Assembly (NCBI GenBank): GCA_014237395.1 | Contig: JABZFP010000006.1 | Span: 1 to 64,000 of the forward strand | From: Desulfobacteraceae bacterium | GTDB lineage: Bacteria; Desulfobacterota; Desulfobacteria; Desulfobacterales; UBA5852 | DNA: 64,000 bases | Reading direction: 5' to 3' | Shown: piece by piece, positions 33,919 through 42,692 of the stretch | Layout of the letters: each line of letters starts with the position of its first letter | Numbering within the stretch: position 1 is the first letter of the stretch | The notes under the pieces: generated by a model | What the model saw: only the letters and a program-made list of their open reading frames with translations | Told to the model about the DNA's origin: nothing | The model's database searches: none | Position numbers and translations under genes: made by a program

Positions 33919-34608
33919 ATGGCGTTGCGCATTGCCACTTATAACATTCACCGCTGCATCGGACGCGATGGTGATGAGAACCCGGAGCGTATTGCAGCGG
34001 TACTGCGCGAGCTGGATGCCGACCTGGTGGCGCTCCAGGAAGTGGCCTTTGATCCTGACGCGCCCGGCAACCGGTTGCGGTTTCTGGCCGATGCCACCGG
34101 TGCCCAGGCAATTCCGGGACCGACGCTGCTGGAGGCCAAAGGGCGTTATGGGAATGCGTTGTTGTCCCGAAGAACCGTCCGGCAGGTGCGCCGGATCGAT
34201 ATCAGTGTGCCGGGGCGTGAGCCACGGGGCGTTATTCAAATCGTATTGGAAATACGGCGCAAGACGGTCGTGATCATCGCAACCCATCTGGGATTGTCCT
34301 TCGAAGAACGGCGCTACCAGATCGGCCGTATAGTGTCGCTTCTGGAATCGTCCCCTCCCGCTGACGTCACGATTCTGATGGGGGATTTCAATGAATGGTT
34401 GCGGTGGGGACGCATGCGGCGCCGGCTGAAACGGGTTTTCGATGCTTTTCCTGCGCCGGCAACCTTTCCGAGCCGACGTCCTCTTCTGGCGCTGGACCAA
34501 ATCTGGGTCCGACCGACCGGTGTGCTTACGGCGATGAAGGTCAATGGCAGCGCTTCGGCGCGAATGGCCTCGGACCATCTCCCCCTGTTAGCGGATCTTG
34601 CGCTTTGA
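33919..34608 (+). CDS. Endonuclease/exonuclease/phosphatase (EEP) family hydrolase
   Basis: A 229-residue enzyme with the DNase I-like fold: LRIATYNIHRCIG, DLVALQEVAF (metal-binding Glu), TILMGDFNEW and ASDHLPLLADL (catalytic His). The ATG at 33919 lies 13 bases past the PLD-VTT stop, with GGAG upstream. EEP proteins paired with PLD and VTT genes in many genomes are thought to act on phospholipids or phosphodiesters instead of nucleic acids; that is an inference from context. The substrate cannot be told. Confidence 0.9.
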   Translation: MALRIATYNIHRCIGRDGDENPERIAAVLRELDADLVALQEVAFDPDAPGNRLRFLADATGAQAIPGPTLLEAKGRYGNALLSRRTVRQVRRIDISVPGREPRGVIQIVLEIRRKTVVIIATHLGLSFEERRYQIGRIVSLLESSPPADVTILMGDFNEWLRWGRMRRRLKRVFDAFPAPATFPSRRPLLALDQIWVRPTGVLTAMKVNGSASARMASDHLPLLADLAL

Positions 34609-34652
34609 TGCAGGAAGATCTGGTGCGATAGGGTGATGGTTGGTGCGGTCCA

Positions 34653-35885
34653 TCAACCGATCCCTCCCGTGAAAGCGAAAGCGATCAATCCGCCCCCGAT
34701 CACGACGGCACTTGTCAGGGCGATCATACGTTTGATGGAAAGACGGCTGCCGTGTTCATGGTGCCGATGTGCCGCTTCCTTCATCTCGTGTTGCACCCAC
34801 CCCCGATGCAGTCCTACCAAAATAGCCGCGACCAGTGCGAACGCCAGGTTCATGAAAAAGGTGTAGTCGATGGCAAACTGGGCGGCATCGCTGATCGTGC
34901 GGCTGCTTTCGGGTGTCAGACCCAGAAGACCGAAACTGAAATGCATGATGAGGGCTGTCAGCACAATGCTGGCGAACATGATGGCGGCGATATAGAGGGC
35001 GATCCGCCATCCGTAATATTTGGCATTGACCATCACCAGCGGCGGTACCATCAGATCCGAGTAGATAAATCCCATGATACCGGCAAACAGCACGCCGTTG
35101 GCATTGAGCACAGTGGCCAGAGGGATATTCCCCATGGAGCCGATAAACGTTGCTCCGGCGACAAACGGGGCCACCACCGCGTTTTCGATGACGATCAGCC
35201 ACTCCGGCAGCGTGTCGGATCGACCGATCAAAAAGATCGTTTCCCAAACTCCCGGTGGAACGAGCACCGCAACGAAACCGGCGATGGTGAAGCCGATCGT
35301 GATTTCCTCCCAGACCATCTGCCAGTCGGAAACAAACTTGTTGCCTACGAGACGCCACCCTCGGCGACTCGCAATGCGTTTGCGCCAGTCAAACCCATCG
35401 TCTTCTGAGGTGCTCTCTGCCGCGACTTTGGCGCGGGCTTCTTTAATCCATTGTTTCGGGTAGGTGGCGGCGATCAGGAGACGACTGATCGCGATCAGGA
35501 TCAGGCCGCCGAAAAGCTCGGCCACCAGAAACGGCCAGCCAAGAAAAATGAGAATCAGAATGCCCAATTCGATGACGAGGTTGGTGGATGCGAACATGAA
35601 GGCCACCGCGGATACGAAATGCGCGCCTTTCAATATCAGCGAGCGCGCGGCCGCCAGCGCCGCGAAAGAGCATGAGGACGAAGCGGCACCGAAAACGGTG
35701 GCCAGCGATACGCTTTTCAAGTCCGCGGCACCCATGTGCTCGGTCAGGCGTTTTTTGGGGACGAAGGCCTGGATCATGGCGCTGATGGCATAGCCCAAAA
35801 CAAACGCCCATCCTGCTTTCCAAAAAAAGCCTACGGATGTCTTGGCCGCCTCGCCGTAATGTTGCCAGAACGTTATACCACCCAT
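34653..35885 (-). CDS. Permease of the DUF318/UPF0718 (YraQ/ArsP-like) family
   Basis: A 410-residue membrane protein with eight to ten helices in two similar halves. The motif FGAASSSCSFAALAAARSLI near residue 65 and GSMGNIPLATVLNANG in the second half are typical of the permease family. Some relatives export organoarsenicals; others have no known substrate. A long cytoplasmic loop (about 145-185) separates the halves. AAAGGAG precedes the ATG. It is convergent with the EEP gene and divergent from the UbiB-type kinase gene. Confidence 0.88.
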   Translation of the reverse strand: MGGITFWQHYGEAAKTSVGFFWKAGWAFVLGYAISAMIQAFVPKKRLTEHMGAADLKSVSLATVFGAASSSCSFAALAAARSLILKGAHFVSAVAFMFASTNLVIELGILILIFLGWPFLVAELFGGLILIAISRLLIAATYPKQWIKEARAKVAAESTSEDDGFDWRKRIASRRGWRLVGNKFVSDWQMVWEEITIGFTIAGFVAVLVPPGVWETIFLIGRSDTLPEWLIVIENAVVAPFVAGATFIGSMGNIPLATVLNANGVLFAGIMGFIYSDLMVPPLVMVNAKYYGWRIALYIAAIMFASIVLTALIMHFSFGLLGLTPESSRTISDAAQFAIDYTFFMNLAFALVAAILVGLHRGWVQHEMKEAAHRHHEHGSRLSIKRMIALTSAVVIGGGLIAFAFTGGIG

Positions 35886-36072
35886 ACGCCTATCTCCTTT
35901 CCATCAGATCATAGGGGCGTCCCCGATGGAGAACCATACTGCGAAGTACCCATATCGATGTCGACCGTGATTGATTTCGACGAAATAGGCTGCCGGCCTC
36001 TTGCGCGAGCGTCGTGATGATGGATAGCATTACCGCATCATCAACGACGTCTAAGCAAAGGATTTCTTCCCT

Positions 36073-37725
36073 GTGGAATTTAAGGTCTTAGCGAATATCA
36101 ACCGATTGAAGGACATCGCCAAGGTGCTGCTGCGGTTTGGCTTCGAAGATTTAGTGGAGCGAATCGATCTGCCGGGCGTAGCATCCCCTGGATCGCCATC
36201 GTCTTCGACGATCCCTGCCACAACCGAAGCGCGGGTTCGCCTGGTTCTGGATGCCTTAGGGCCGACATTCGTCAAATTTGGCCAGATCATGAGCCTGCGA
36301 CCGGATTTGCTGCCGGCGTCAATGATCCGTGAGTTGGGCAAACTGCAGGATCATGTCGGGGAAGTCGATTTCGAAGACATTCGCGAGGTCATCGAGCACG
36401 CCTACGGGGATAAACTGGAAACCGTCTTTTCGATATTTGATCGCACGCCCATTGCCGCGGCTTCGATCGCCCAGGTGCACAAGGCGGTTCTGCGGAAGGA
36501 AGGAGACATCGTATCGGTCAAGATCCGCCGGCCGCATATCCGATCCACCATCGATACGGATATGGACATCCTGGAATACATCGCCAACCGGTTGCATGCC
36601 AATATAGAACAACTCCACGTCTACGACTTGCCGGCCCTTGCCAGGCACGTCCGGCGAACCATGCGCTATGAAATGGATTTGTGCCGGGAAGCCCGTAACT
36701 TGGGCATTGCGCGTTCCTATCTGAAAGCGGATGGCGATGTCCGGGTGCCGTCGGTTTTCGATGCCTACAGTTCTGACGCCATTTTGGTGATGGAGCACAT
36801 TCAGGGGAATCCGGTCAAAGAAATCCATTTCGACGATACCGACCAGGCCCAGTTTTTCGCGCGCCTGGGGTTGCGCACCGCCGTCAAACAGATCCTCGAA
36901 GACGGCTTTTTCCATGCCGATCCGCATCCCGGCAATATGATGATTACCGCCGACAACCAGCTGTGCCTGATTGACTGGGGCATGGTCGGGCGTTTGACCG
37001 AGCGTGACCGCAGAGAGCTCATCGAAGTGCTCGGTGCGATCATGCAAAGAGACAGTCACGGCCTGATGCAAGCCCTTTTTCGTTTGAGTGAAGCCATTGA
37101 AGATGTCGACCGTCGGGGTCTCGAGCGGGACCTGATGGATACCATTGACACGACCTATGCGGTTCCGCTCGAGGAGATGAACATCGGTCACCTGCTGATG
37201 GATATCGCCAACATGATGCGGGACTACCGCTTGCGGCTGCATCCGGAGTTACTCCTGATGATCAAAGCGCTCGTGACGGCCGAAGGCACCGCGCGCATGA
37301 TTTATCCGCAACTGGATGTGATAACGGAAGCCCGGCCTGCGATCGAACGGTTGTCGCGTGAGCGTTTCGGACCCCTTCGCATCTGGCGCATGCTGAAATC
37401 CGCGCTGCCCGCGTTGCTGCGCCAGCGTCAGGAAATCCCCGGCCGTCTAATGGGTATCATGCAGAAAATCGACCGCGGTGACCTCACCATCCAGTTTGCG
37501 CATACCAATTTGGAGAACTTGCTTAACACGCTGGAAAACATTGCCAATCGGCTCACATTTGCCATGATTATCGCCGCCATGATCGTGGGGTCTTCCATGA
37601 TCATCACCACCGGGGTTCGTCCGCACATCTTCGGCTATCCAGCCATTGGGGTGATCGGCTACGTCATCTCGGCCGTTATCGGTCTCTGGCTCCTGGTCAA
37701 CATCATCCGGACGCGAAATTACTGA
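36073..37725 (+). CDS. ABC1/AarF/UbiB family kinase-like protein
   Basis: A 550-residue atypical protein-kinase-like ATPase linked to quinone and isoprenoid lipid metabolism. Signatures: KFGQIMSLRPDLLP (KxGQ motif), AAASIAQVHKAVL (Ala-rich loop), HADPHPGNM and LIDWGMVG. Two membrane helices close the C-terminus (about 500-548). Start is GTG at 36073 with AAGGA upstream. Sulphate-reducing anaerobes use menaquinone, so a role in quinone biosynthesis or lipid handling is plausible but unproven. Confidence 0.92.
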   Translation: MEFKVLANINRLKDIAKVLLRFGFEDLVERIDLPGVASPGSPSSSTIPATTEARVRLVLDALGPTFVKFGQIMSLRPDLLPASMIRELGKLQDHVGEVDFEDIREVIEHAYGDKLETVFSIFDRTPIAAASIAQVHKAVLRKEGDIVSVKIRRPHIRSTIDTDMDILEYIANRLHANIEQLHVYDLPALARHVRRTMRYEMDLCREARNLGIARSYLKADGDVRVPSVFDAYSSDAILVMEHIQGNPVKEIHFDDTDQAQFFARLGLRTAVKQILEDGFFHADPHPGNMMITADNQLCLIDWGMVGRLTERDRRELIEVLGAIMQRDSHGLMQALFRLSEAIEDVDRRGLERDLMDTIDTTYAVPLEEMNIGHLLMDIANMMRDYRLRLHPELLLMIKALVTAEGTARMIYPQLDVITEARPAIERLSRERFGPLRIWRMLKSALPALLRQRQEIPGRLMGIMQKIDRGDLTIQFAHTNLENLLNTLENIANRLTFAMIIAAMIVGSSMIITTGVRPHIFGYPAIGVIGYVISAVIGLWLLVNIIRTRNY

Positions 37726-37855
37726 GGCGGCTGTGGTGGGAATAGGTGATCGTAACCCCCTGATCTGCGTGCTGGACCCTATTGGTCGAGGGCTGCGGAT
37801 TCAATAAACTCCGAGGTAAAGTAGGCATCCGAAAAAAAGAAGGGAGCGCGCTGAG

Positions 37856-38137
37856 ATGACGGTACGATGCGTTACATGGCTATCGACAGCGGGGGGCTCT
37901 CCTGTGCAAGATCCCCCCAATCAACCCAAACACCCCCCGGTGGAGGAACCGGGAAAAACGCCGCCTGATCCGCCACCCTTGCGCAAGCCGCCCATGGGGG
38001 ATCCGGACTGGGTTCCCAAGCGTCCGCCGGTGGAAGAACCACCGGAACGGGACAACGAACATAGAGTCAAAAACCGCACGGAACGCGTTGTTCCCAGAGG
38101 TGGTGCTCGTCGAAACGCCGAAAGGAGCCAATCATGA
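37856..38137 (+). CDS. Proline-rich hypothetical protein, 93 aa
   Basis: A 93-residue protein with about 25 Pro residues. Repeated PPVEEP and PPDPPP/KPPMGDP segments in the middle and an Arg-rich C-terminus make it probably disordered. GAAGGGAG lies upstream. The final codons overlap the PRC-barrel start as ATGA (38134-38137), so the two are translationally coupled. It may be a flexible partner or targeting peptide for the PRC-barrel protein. The compositional bias lowers certainty, but ribosome site and overlap support it. Confidence 0.7.
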   Translation: MTVRCVTWLSTAGGSPVQDPPNQPKHPPVEEPGKTPPDPPPLRKPPMGDPDWVPKRPPVEEPPERDNEHRVKNRTERVVPRGGARRNAERSQS

Positions 38138-38877
38138 TTCAAAGCATTCGTGCCATGCTGCACGCTGACTTGCGCGCCATGGACGGCGGGATCGGGCGTT
38201 GTCAGGATTTCCTGTTTGACGACACGTCATGGACGATTCGTTACATGGTCGCCGATACCCGCAAATGGCTGCCGGGCCGCAAGGTGTTGATTTCGCCAAG
38301 TGCTGTGGGGGATTGGGACTGGCAGACCGACGCGATACCGGTGCGGCTCGACCGGGACGCCATCGAGGCCTGTCCGCCCCTGACCAGCGATATGCCGGTT
38401 TCGCGCCAGTATGAAGTGGCGATTGCCGCCTATTACCAATGGCCAACCTATTGGCAGGGCCCGCATCTGTGGGGCGGGGCCATGTCACCGTTTGTGGAAA
38501 GCACGGTGGCGGCCAAGCCCCTCGAGACCATCGAGAAGCCCGGGGAAAGCAACCTGCGTTCGGTCAAGGAGGTTTCCGGCTATCATATCCAGGCCGTGGA
38601 TGACACCGCCGGCCATGTGGACGATTTTCTGCTGGAGCGCGACACCTGGGCCATCCGCTATCTCGTGGTGGACACCCGCAACTGGTTGCCGGGATGCAAG
38701 GTGCTCATATCTCCTGCCTGGGCCGACACCATCGACTGGAAGCGCAGCCGCATCACGGTCGGCATGCATCGCACGGCCATCGAAGCCAGCCCGGTCTACG
38801 ATCCGGAACGTGGTCCGCCGTCACCCGACGAAGAGACCGCCCTGCACCGCCACTACGATTTCAAACCCTACTGGTGA
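38134..38877 (+). CDS. Double PRC-barrel protein
   Basis: A 247-residue paralogue of the gene at 18523. Two PRC-barrel repeats are visible: GGIGRCQDFLFDDTSWTIRY with LPGRKVLISP, and HVDDFLLERDTWAIRYLVVD with LPGCKVLISP. The region VSRQYEVAI between the repeats is shared with the paralogue (VSRQYEMRW). It is coupled to the Pro-rich gene by a four-base overlap. The normal ATG here shows where the paralogue's AUC start should be. The molecular function of stand-alone PRC-barrels in stress clusters is unknown. Confidence 0.9.
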   Translation: MIQSIRAMLHADLRAMDGGIGRCQDFLFDDTSWTIRYMVADTRKWLPGRKVLISPSAVGDWDWQTDAIPVRLDRDAIEACPPLTSDMPVSRQYEVAIAAYYQWPTYWQGPHLWGGAMSPFVESTVAAKPLETIEKPGESNLRSVKEVSGYHIQAVDDTAGHVDDFLLERDTWAIRYLVVDTRNWLPGCKVLISPAWADTIDWKRSRITVGMHRTAIEASPVYDPERGPPSPDEETALHRHYDFKPYW

Positions 38878-39102
38878 GACGGCGTGTAGAAGCTGTCGGT
38901 CCCCGGGCGCCCGGCAAGACATGGGGTCCGGCGGAAGCCAAAATACATGCTGCTCTTTATTCCCAACGGGGGGGCTTTTGATAGGGTAAAGGAATCGGCG
39001 CATCGATCGCTGGCCGAGTGCCTCCGGGCATTTTGCGAGGCTGGTTTAAACGATGCCGGTCTCAACCATGGCGTAAAGAAGATGAAGGGATGATAGCGAT
39101 TT

Positions 39103-40875
39103 ATGTGCGGCATATGCGGCCACATAACATTCAACGGTCAGGACGTATCCACGCGATGCGTCGAGAAGATGACCGACACGATGCAACAGCGCGGACCGGA
39201 CGCCCAGGGGCTTTTCGTCCAAGGGGCGGCAGCACTCGGGCACCGACGTCTCAAGATTATCGACCTGAGTGAGGCGGCACAGCAGCCGATGGTCGACAAT
39301 GATCTGGGCCTTACGATTATTTTCAACGGGGCCATCTACAACTACGGTGACCTGCGCCAGCTCCTGGAATCCAAGGGGTATACGTTTTTTTCTTCCGGCG
39401 ATACCGAAGTCATTCTCAAGGCCTATCATGCCTGGGGGCGCGCTTGTGTGCAGCGGTTCAACGGCATGTTCGCTTTCGCCATTTACGAGCGCGACAGCGG
39501 GCGGCTCTTCCTGGCCCGCGACCGGTTGGGGATCAAACCGCTCTACTACTTTGAAAGACCAGGCGACTTCCGTTTCGCGTCTTCCTTGCCGGCGCTTATT
39601 GCCGGCGGTGACGTCACCGGCGACATCGACCCGGTGGCTTTGCACCACTACATGACATTTCACTCGGTGGTGCCCGCCCCGCATACGATTTTGAAAGATA
39701 TCCGGAAATTACCGCCGGGGGAAACCATGACCATCGATTCCCGGGGAGCGGTTGAACGCGAGACCTACTGGAAACTTGATTTTGGTCCCCGACCGGACGA
39801 AGGCCACTATGGCATGGCGGAATGGAAAGCTTTGACGCTGCAAACCCTGCGGCGAGCGGTCCAGCGCCGGCTTACGGCGGATGTGCCCGTGGGGGTGCTG
39901 CTCTCCGGCGGGGTGGACTCCAGCCTGGTGGTGGGGCTGCTGGCGGAACTGGGGCAGCCGCAGCTCACGACCTTTTCGATCGGTTTCGACGCCGTCAACG
40001 GTGAAGAAGGCAACGAGTTCCACTATTCCGACCTCATTGCCGAACATTTCGCCACGACCCATCACCGCATCGAATGCAATGCCGCTGATGTGCTGTCTTC
40101 CATCGAAACGTGTCTTGGCGCCATGAGTGAACCCATGGTCAGCCATGATTGCATCGGGTTTTATCTGCTCAGCCAGGCCGTATCCCAGCACGTCAAGGTG
40201 GTGCAGAGCGGCCAGGGTGCGGATGAAATCTTCGGCGGGTATCATTGGTATCCACCCTTGATGAAAAGCCAGGATCCCCTGTCGGATTATGCGCGTCATT
40301 TTTTCGATCGTTCCCATTCCGAATACGCGGCGGCCGTCGATAACCGGTTTCTGGAGAGGGATTACAGTACGGCTTTTGTCCAGCGGCATTTCGATGCGGC
40401 CGGCTCAATCGCGCCGGTCGACAAAGCCTTGGGGATCGATACGGCTGTCATGCTGGTGGATGACCCGGTCAAACGGGTAGACAACATGACCATGGCCTGG
40501 GGGTTGGAAGCCCGTGTTCCTTTTCTGGACCATGAATTGGTGGAACTGGCGGCCCGTATCCCGGCGGCGTTCAAGGTCGCCAATGGGGGCAAGCATGTGC
40601 TGAAGGAAGCCGCCCGGGATGTCGTCCCCGCTGCGGTGATCGACCGTCCCAAAGGTTATTTTCCGGTGCCCGCCTTGAAATACCTGCAGGGCGATTATCT
40701 GACTTTCGTCAAGGAGATTTTGTTGTCACCCCGCAGCACAGCGCGTTCCCTGTTCAAACCGGACTATGTTGCCCAGGTGCTGACCGAACCGGAAAAGCAC
40801 ATCACGCCGCTGCGTGGCTCCAAAGCCTGGCAGATGGCTGTTTTAACCTATTGGTTGGCGGCCCAGGGGCTTTGA
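39103..40875 (+). CDS. asnO: N-acetylglutaminylglutamine amidotransferase (asparagine-synthase type)
   Basis: A 590-residue class II glutamine amidotransferase that amidates N-acetylglutaminylglutamine to the osmolyte NAGGN. The N-terminal nucleophile Cys2 is in MCGICGH, the glutaminase motif in MQQRGPDAQG, and the synthetase PP-loop in LLSGGVDSSLVVG. Assignment to this branch over asparagine synthetase or exosortase-type AsnB rests on the next two genes, which complete the known three-gene NAGGN cluster. First gene of the operon; the next starts 53 bases downstream. No clear GGAGG site (AAGGGA about 15 bases upstream). Confidence 0.93.
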   Translation: MCGICGHITFNGQDVSTRCVEKMTDTMQQRGPDAQGLFVQGAAALGHRRLKIIDLSEAAQQPMVDNDLGLTIIFNGAIYNYGDLRQLLESKGYTFFSSGDTEVILKAYHAWGRACVQRFNGMFAFAIYERDSGRLFLARDRLGIKPLYYFERPGDFRFASSLPALIAGGDVTGDIDPVALHHYMTFHSVVPAPHTILKDIRKLPPGETMTIDSRGAVERETYWKLDFGPRPDEGHYGMAEWKALTLQTLRRAVQRRLTADVPVGVLLSGGVDSSLVVGLLAELGQPQLTTFSIGFDAVNGEEGNEFHYSDLIAEHFATTHHRIECNAADVLSSIETCLGAMSEPMVSHDCIGFYLLSQAVSQHVKVVQSGQGADEIFGGYHWYPPLMKSQDPLSDYARHFFDRSHSEYAAAVDNRFLERDYSTAFVQRHFDAAGSIAPVDKALGIDTAVMLVDDPVKRVDNMTMAWGLEARVPFLDHELVELAARIPAAFKVANGGKHVLKEAARDVVPAAVIDRPKGYFPVPALKYLQGDYLTFVKEILLSPRSTARSLFKPDYVAQVLTEPEKHITPLRGSKAWQMAVLTYWLAAQGL

Positions 40876-40928
40876 TCCCGGCGGACCGGTTCCCCGAACC
40901 ACAAATCATTTTCGGGAGGAGACACCCC

Positions 40929-42689
40929 ATGGAACGAACCAGTGGTCTGCGCGACCGCTTTCAGCGTGTTACCAGTTTTACGGTGAGGAACGAAAAGACA
41001 CCCCAGGGACCCGAAGCCGCTCAGATGAGCACTGACGCTTCGATCGACATGGGCTGGGGCCGCATCATCTTCGGCCACACCTTTCGTTCCCAAAAAGACC
41101 TCTGCGCCGCAATGGATCGGGAGCGCGCCGGCAAGCGTGACATTACCTTCTATCTGCGCGACCCGCACGTTCTGCTGTCGATGGGGCCGGAGCGGTTTTT
41201 TCTAGACCCCTCCCACACCTACCGTTTATGGATGCACGAATATCAGCCGCGTAATATACGCCCGGGCGCTTTTACCATACGGAGACTGCACTCCCGCAGC
41301 GATGCCGAGGGGGTGAACCGGCTCTATGCCACCCGCCAGATGGTGCGCTGCGATCCCGATTTTCTGTTGACCCACACAGCGTCGCGCCAGAGGACCCATC
41401 TAGTGGCGGAATCGCTCGTGGATGGGAAAATCGTCGGAACCGTGACGGGTGTCGACCATGTCGAGGTCTTCGCCGATCCCGAACAGGGCGCCAGCCTGTG
41501 GTGCCTCGCCGTGGATCCCCAGACCAACGCCCCGGGGGTGGGCGAAGCGCTGGTGCGCCATTTGACGGATCACTACCTGACCCGGGGACGGTCCTACATC
41601 GACCTGTCGGTCATGCATACCAACACCGAGGCGATTGCCCTCTATGAAAAGATCGGGTTCCAGCGGGTGCCGGTCTTCTGCGTCAAGCGTAAAAATTCGA
41701 TCAATGAGCCCCTTTACACCGGCACTTCGCCCGTGGAAGCACTCAACCCCTATGCCGGCATCATCGTCAAGGAGGCGTTGCGTCGCGGCATCGGGGTGAA
41801 AGTCGTGGATGCGGCCCATGGCTATTTTGACCTGACGTTCGGTGGCCGCCGTGTTGCCTGTCGGGAATCACTGACTGATCAGACGTCGGCGGTGGCCATG
41901 AGTCGCTGTGATGATAAGCGCGTCACCCATCGTATCCTTGCCGCGAAGGGCTTGAACGTCCCGCGTCAATACCCGGCCAAAGATCCGGATGAAAACCGGA
42001 AAACCCTCAAGGCCCTGGGCCGGGTTGTGGTCAAACCGGCCCGTGGGGAGCAGGGCACCGGCATCAGTGTCGATCTGCAGACCGTGGAAGATCTGGAAAA
42101 GGGCGTTCGGCGCGCCCGCCGGTTTTGCCCGGACGTCATTCTTGAGGAATTTGTCGCGGGGGAAGACCTGCGGTTGATCGTGATCGATTACCAGATGGTG
42201 GCGGCGGCTGTCCGCCGCCCGCCGGTGCTGGTCGGCACCGGACGGCATACCCTGCGCACACTTATCAAGAAGTACAATCGGCGACGGGCGGCGGCAACGG
42301 GCGGCGAAGGTCGTCTGCCGATGGATGCTGAAACCAAACGTTGCCTGGCACTGGCAGGCTACCAACTGGACGATGTTCCCGCTGCGGAAACGAAGATTCC
42401 AGCACGCAAGACCGCCAATTTGCACACCGGCGGCACCATCTCGGATGTCACCGAAGCGATCCACCCCGAACTGGCAAAGGTTGCCGTGAGCGCCGCCCGG
42501 GCACTGGATATTCCGGTGACCGGCCTGGATTTTATGGTGCCGGACCTTGCCCGTCCGGACTACTGGATCATAGAGGCCAACGAACGTCCTGGCCTGGCGA
42601 ACCACGAACCCCAACCGACGGCGGAACGTTTTATTGATTTCCTCTTTCCCCAGACGACAGGATCCCGATCAAACAGGAGACAGAACTGA
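40929..42689 (+). CDS. ngg: N-acetylglutaminylglutamine synthetase (GNAT plus ATP-grasp)
   Basis: A 586-residue bifunctional enzyme that acetylates and joins two glutamines in NAGGN synthesis. The N-terminal half has a GNAT acetyltransferase domain (AVDPQTNAPGVGEALVRHL, NTEAIALYEKIGFQRVP). The C-terminal half is ATP-grasp like cyanophycin or glutathione synthetases (VVKPARGEQGTGISVDL, EEFVAGEDLRLIVIDYQMV, IIEANERPGL). The ATG at 40929 has GGGAGGAG upstream; an in-frame start at 40851 overlaps the amidotransferase gene. Middle gene of the osmolyte operon. Confidence 0.93.
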   Translation: MERTSGLRDRFQRVTSFTVRNEKTPQGPEAAQMSTDASIDMGWGRIIFGHTFRSQKDLCAAMDRERAGKRDITFYLRDPHVLLSMGPERFFLDPSHTYRLWMHEYQPRNIRPGAFTIRRLHSRSDAEGVNRLYATRQMVRCDPDFLLTHTASRQRTHLVAESLVDGKIVGTVTGVDHVEVFADPEQGASLWCLAVDPQTNAPGVGEALVRHLTDHYLTRGRSYIDLSVMHTNTEAIALYEKIGFQRVPVFCVKRKNSINEPLYTGTSPVEALNPYAGIIVKEALRRGIGVKVVDAAHGYFDLTFGGRRVACRESLTDQTSAVAMSRCDDKRVTHRILAAKGLNVPRQYPAKDPDENRKTLKALGRVVVKPARGEQGTGISVDLQTVEDLEKGVRRARRFCPDVILEEFVAGEDLRLIVIDYQMVAAAVRRPPVLVGTGRHTLRTLIKKYNRRRAAATGGEGRLPMDAETKRCLALAGYQLDDVPAAETKIPARKTANLHTGGTISDVTEAIHPELAKVAVSAARALDIPVTGLDFMVPDLARPDYWIIEANERPGLANHEPQPTAERFIDFLFPQTTGSRSNRRQN

Positions 42690-42692
42690 GGC

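Noticed and set aside
10105..38990. Recurring ACCCTAT or ATAGGGT heptamers in many intergenic regions (for example 10111, 14665, 23862, 37785, 38985)
   Set aside because: Beyond the three aligned promoter elements, flanking bases and distances do not agree, so these are not called as sites.
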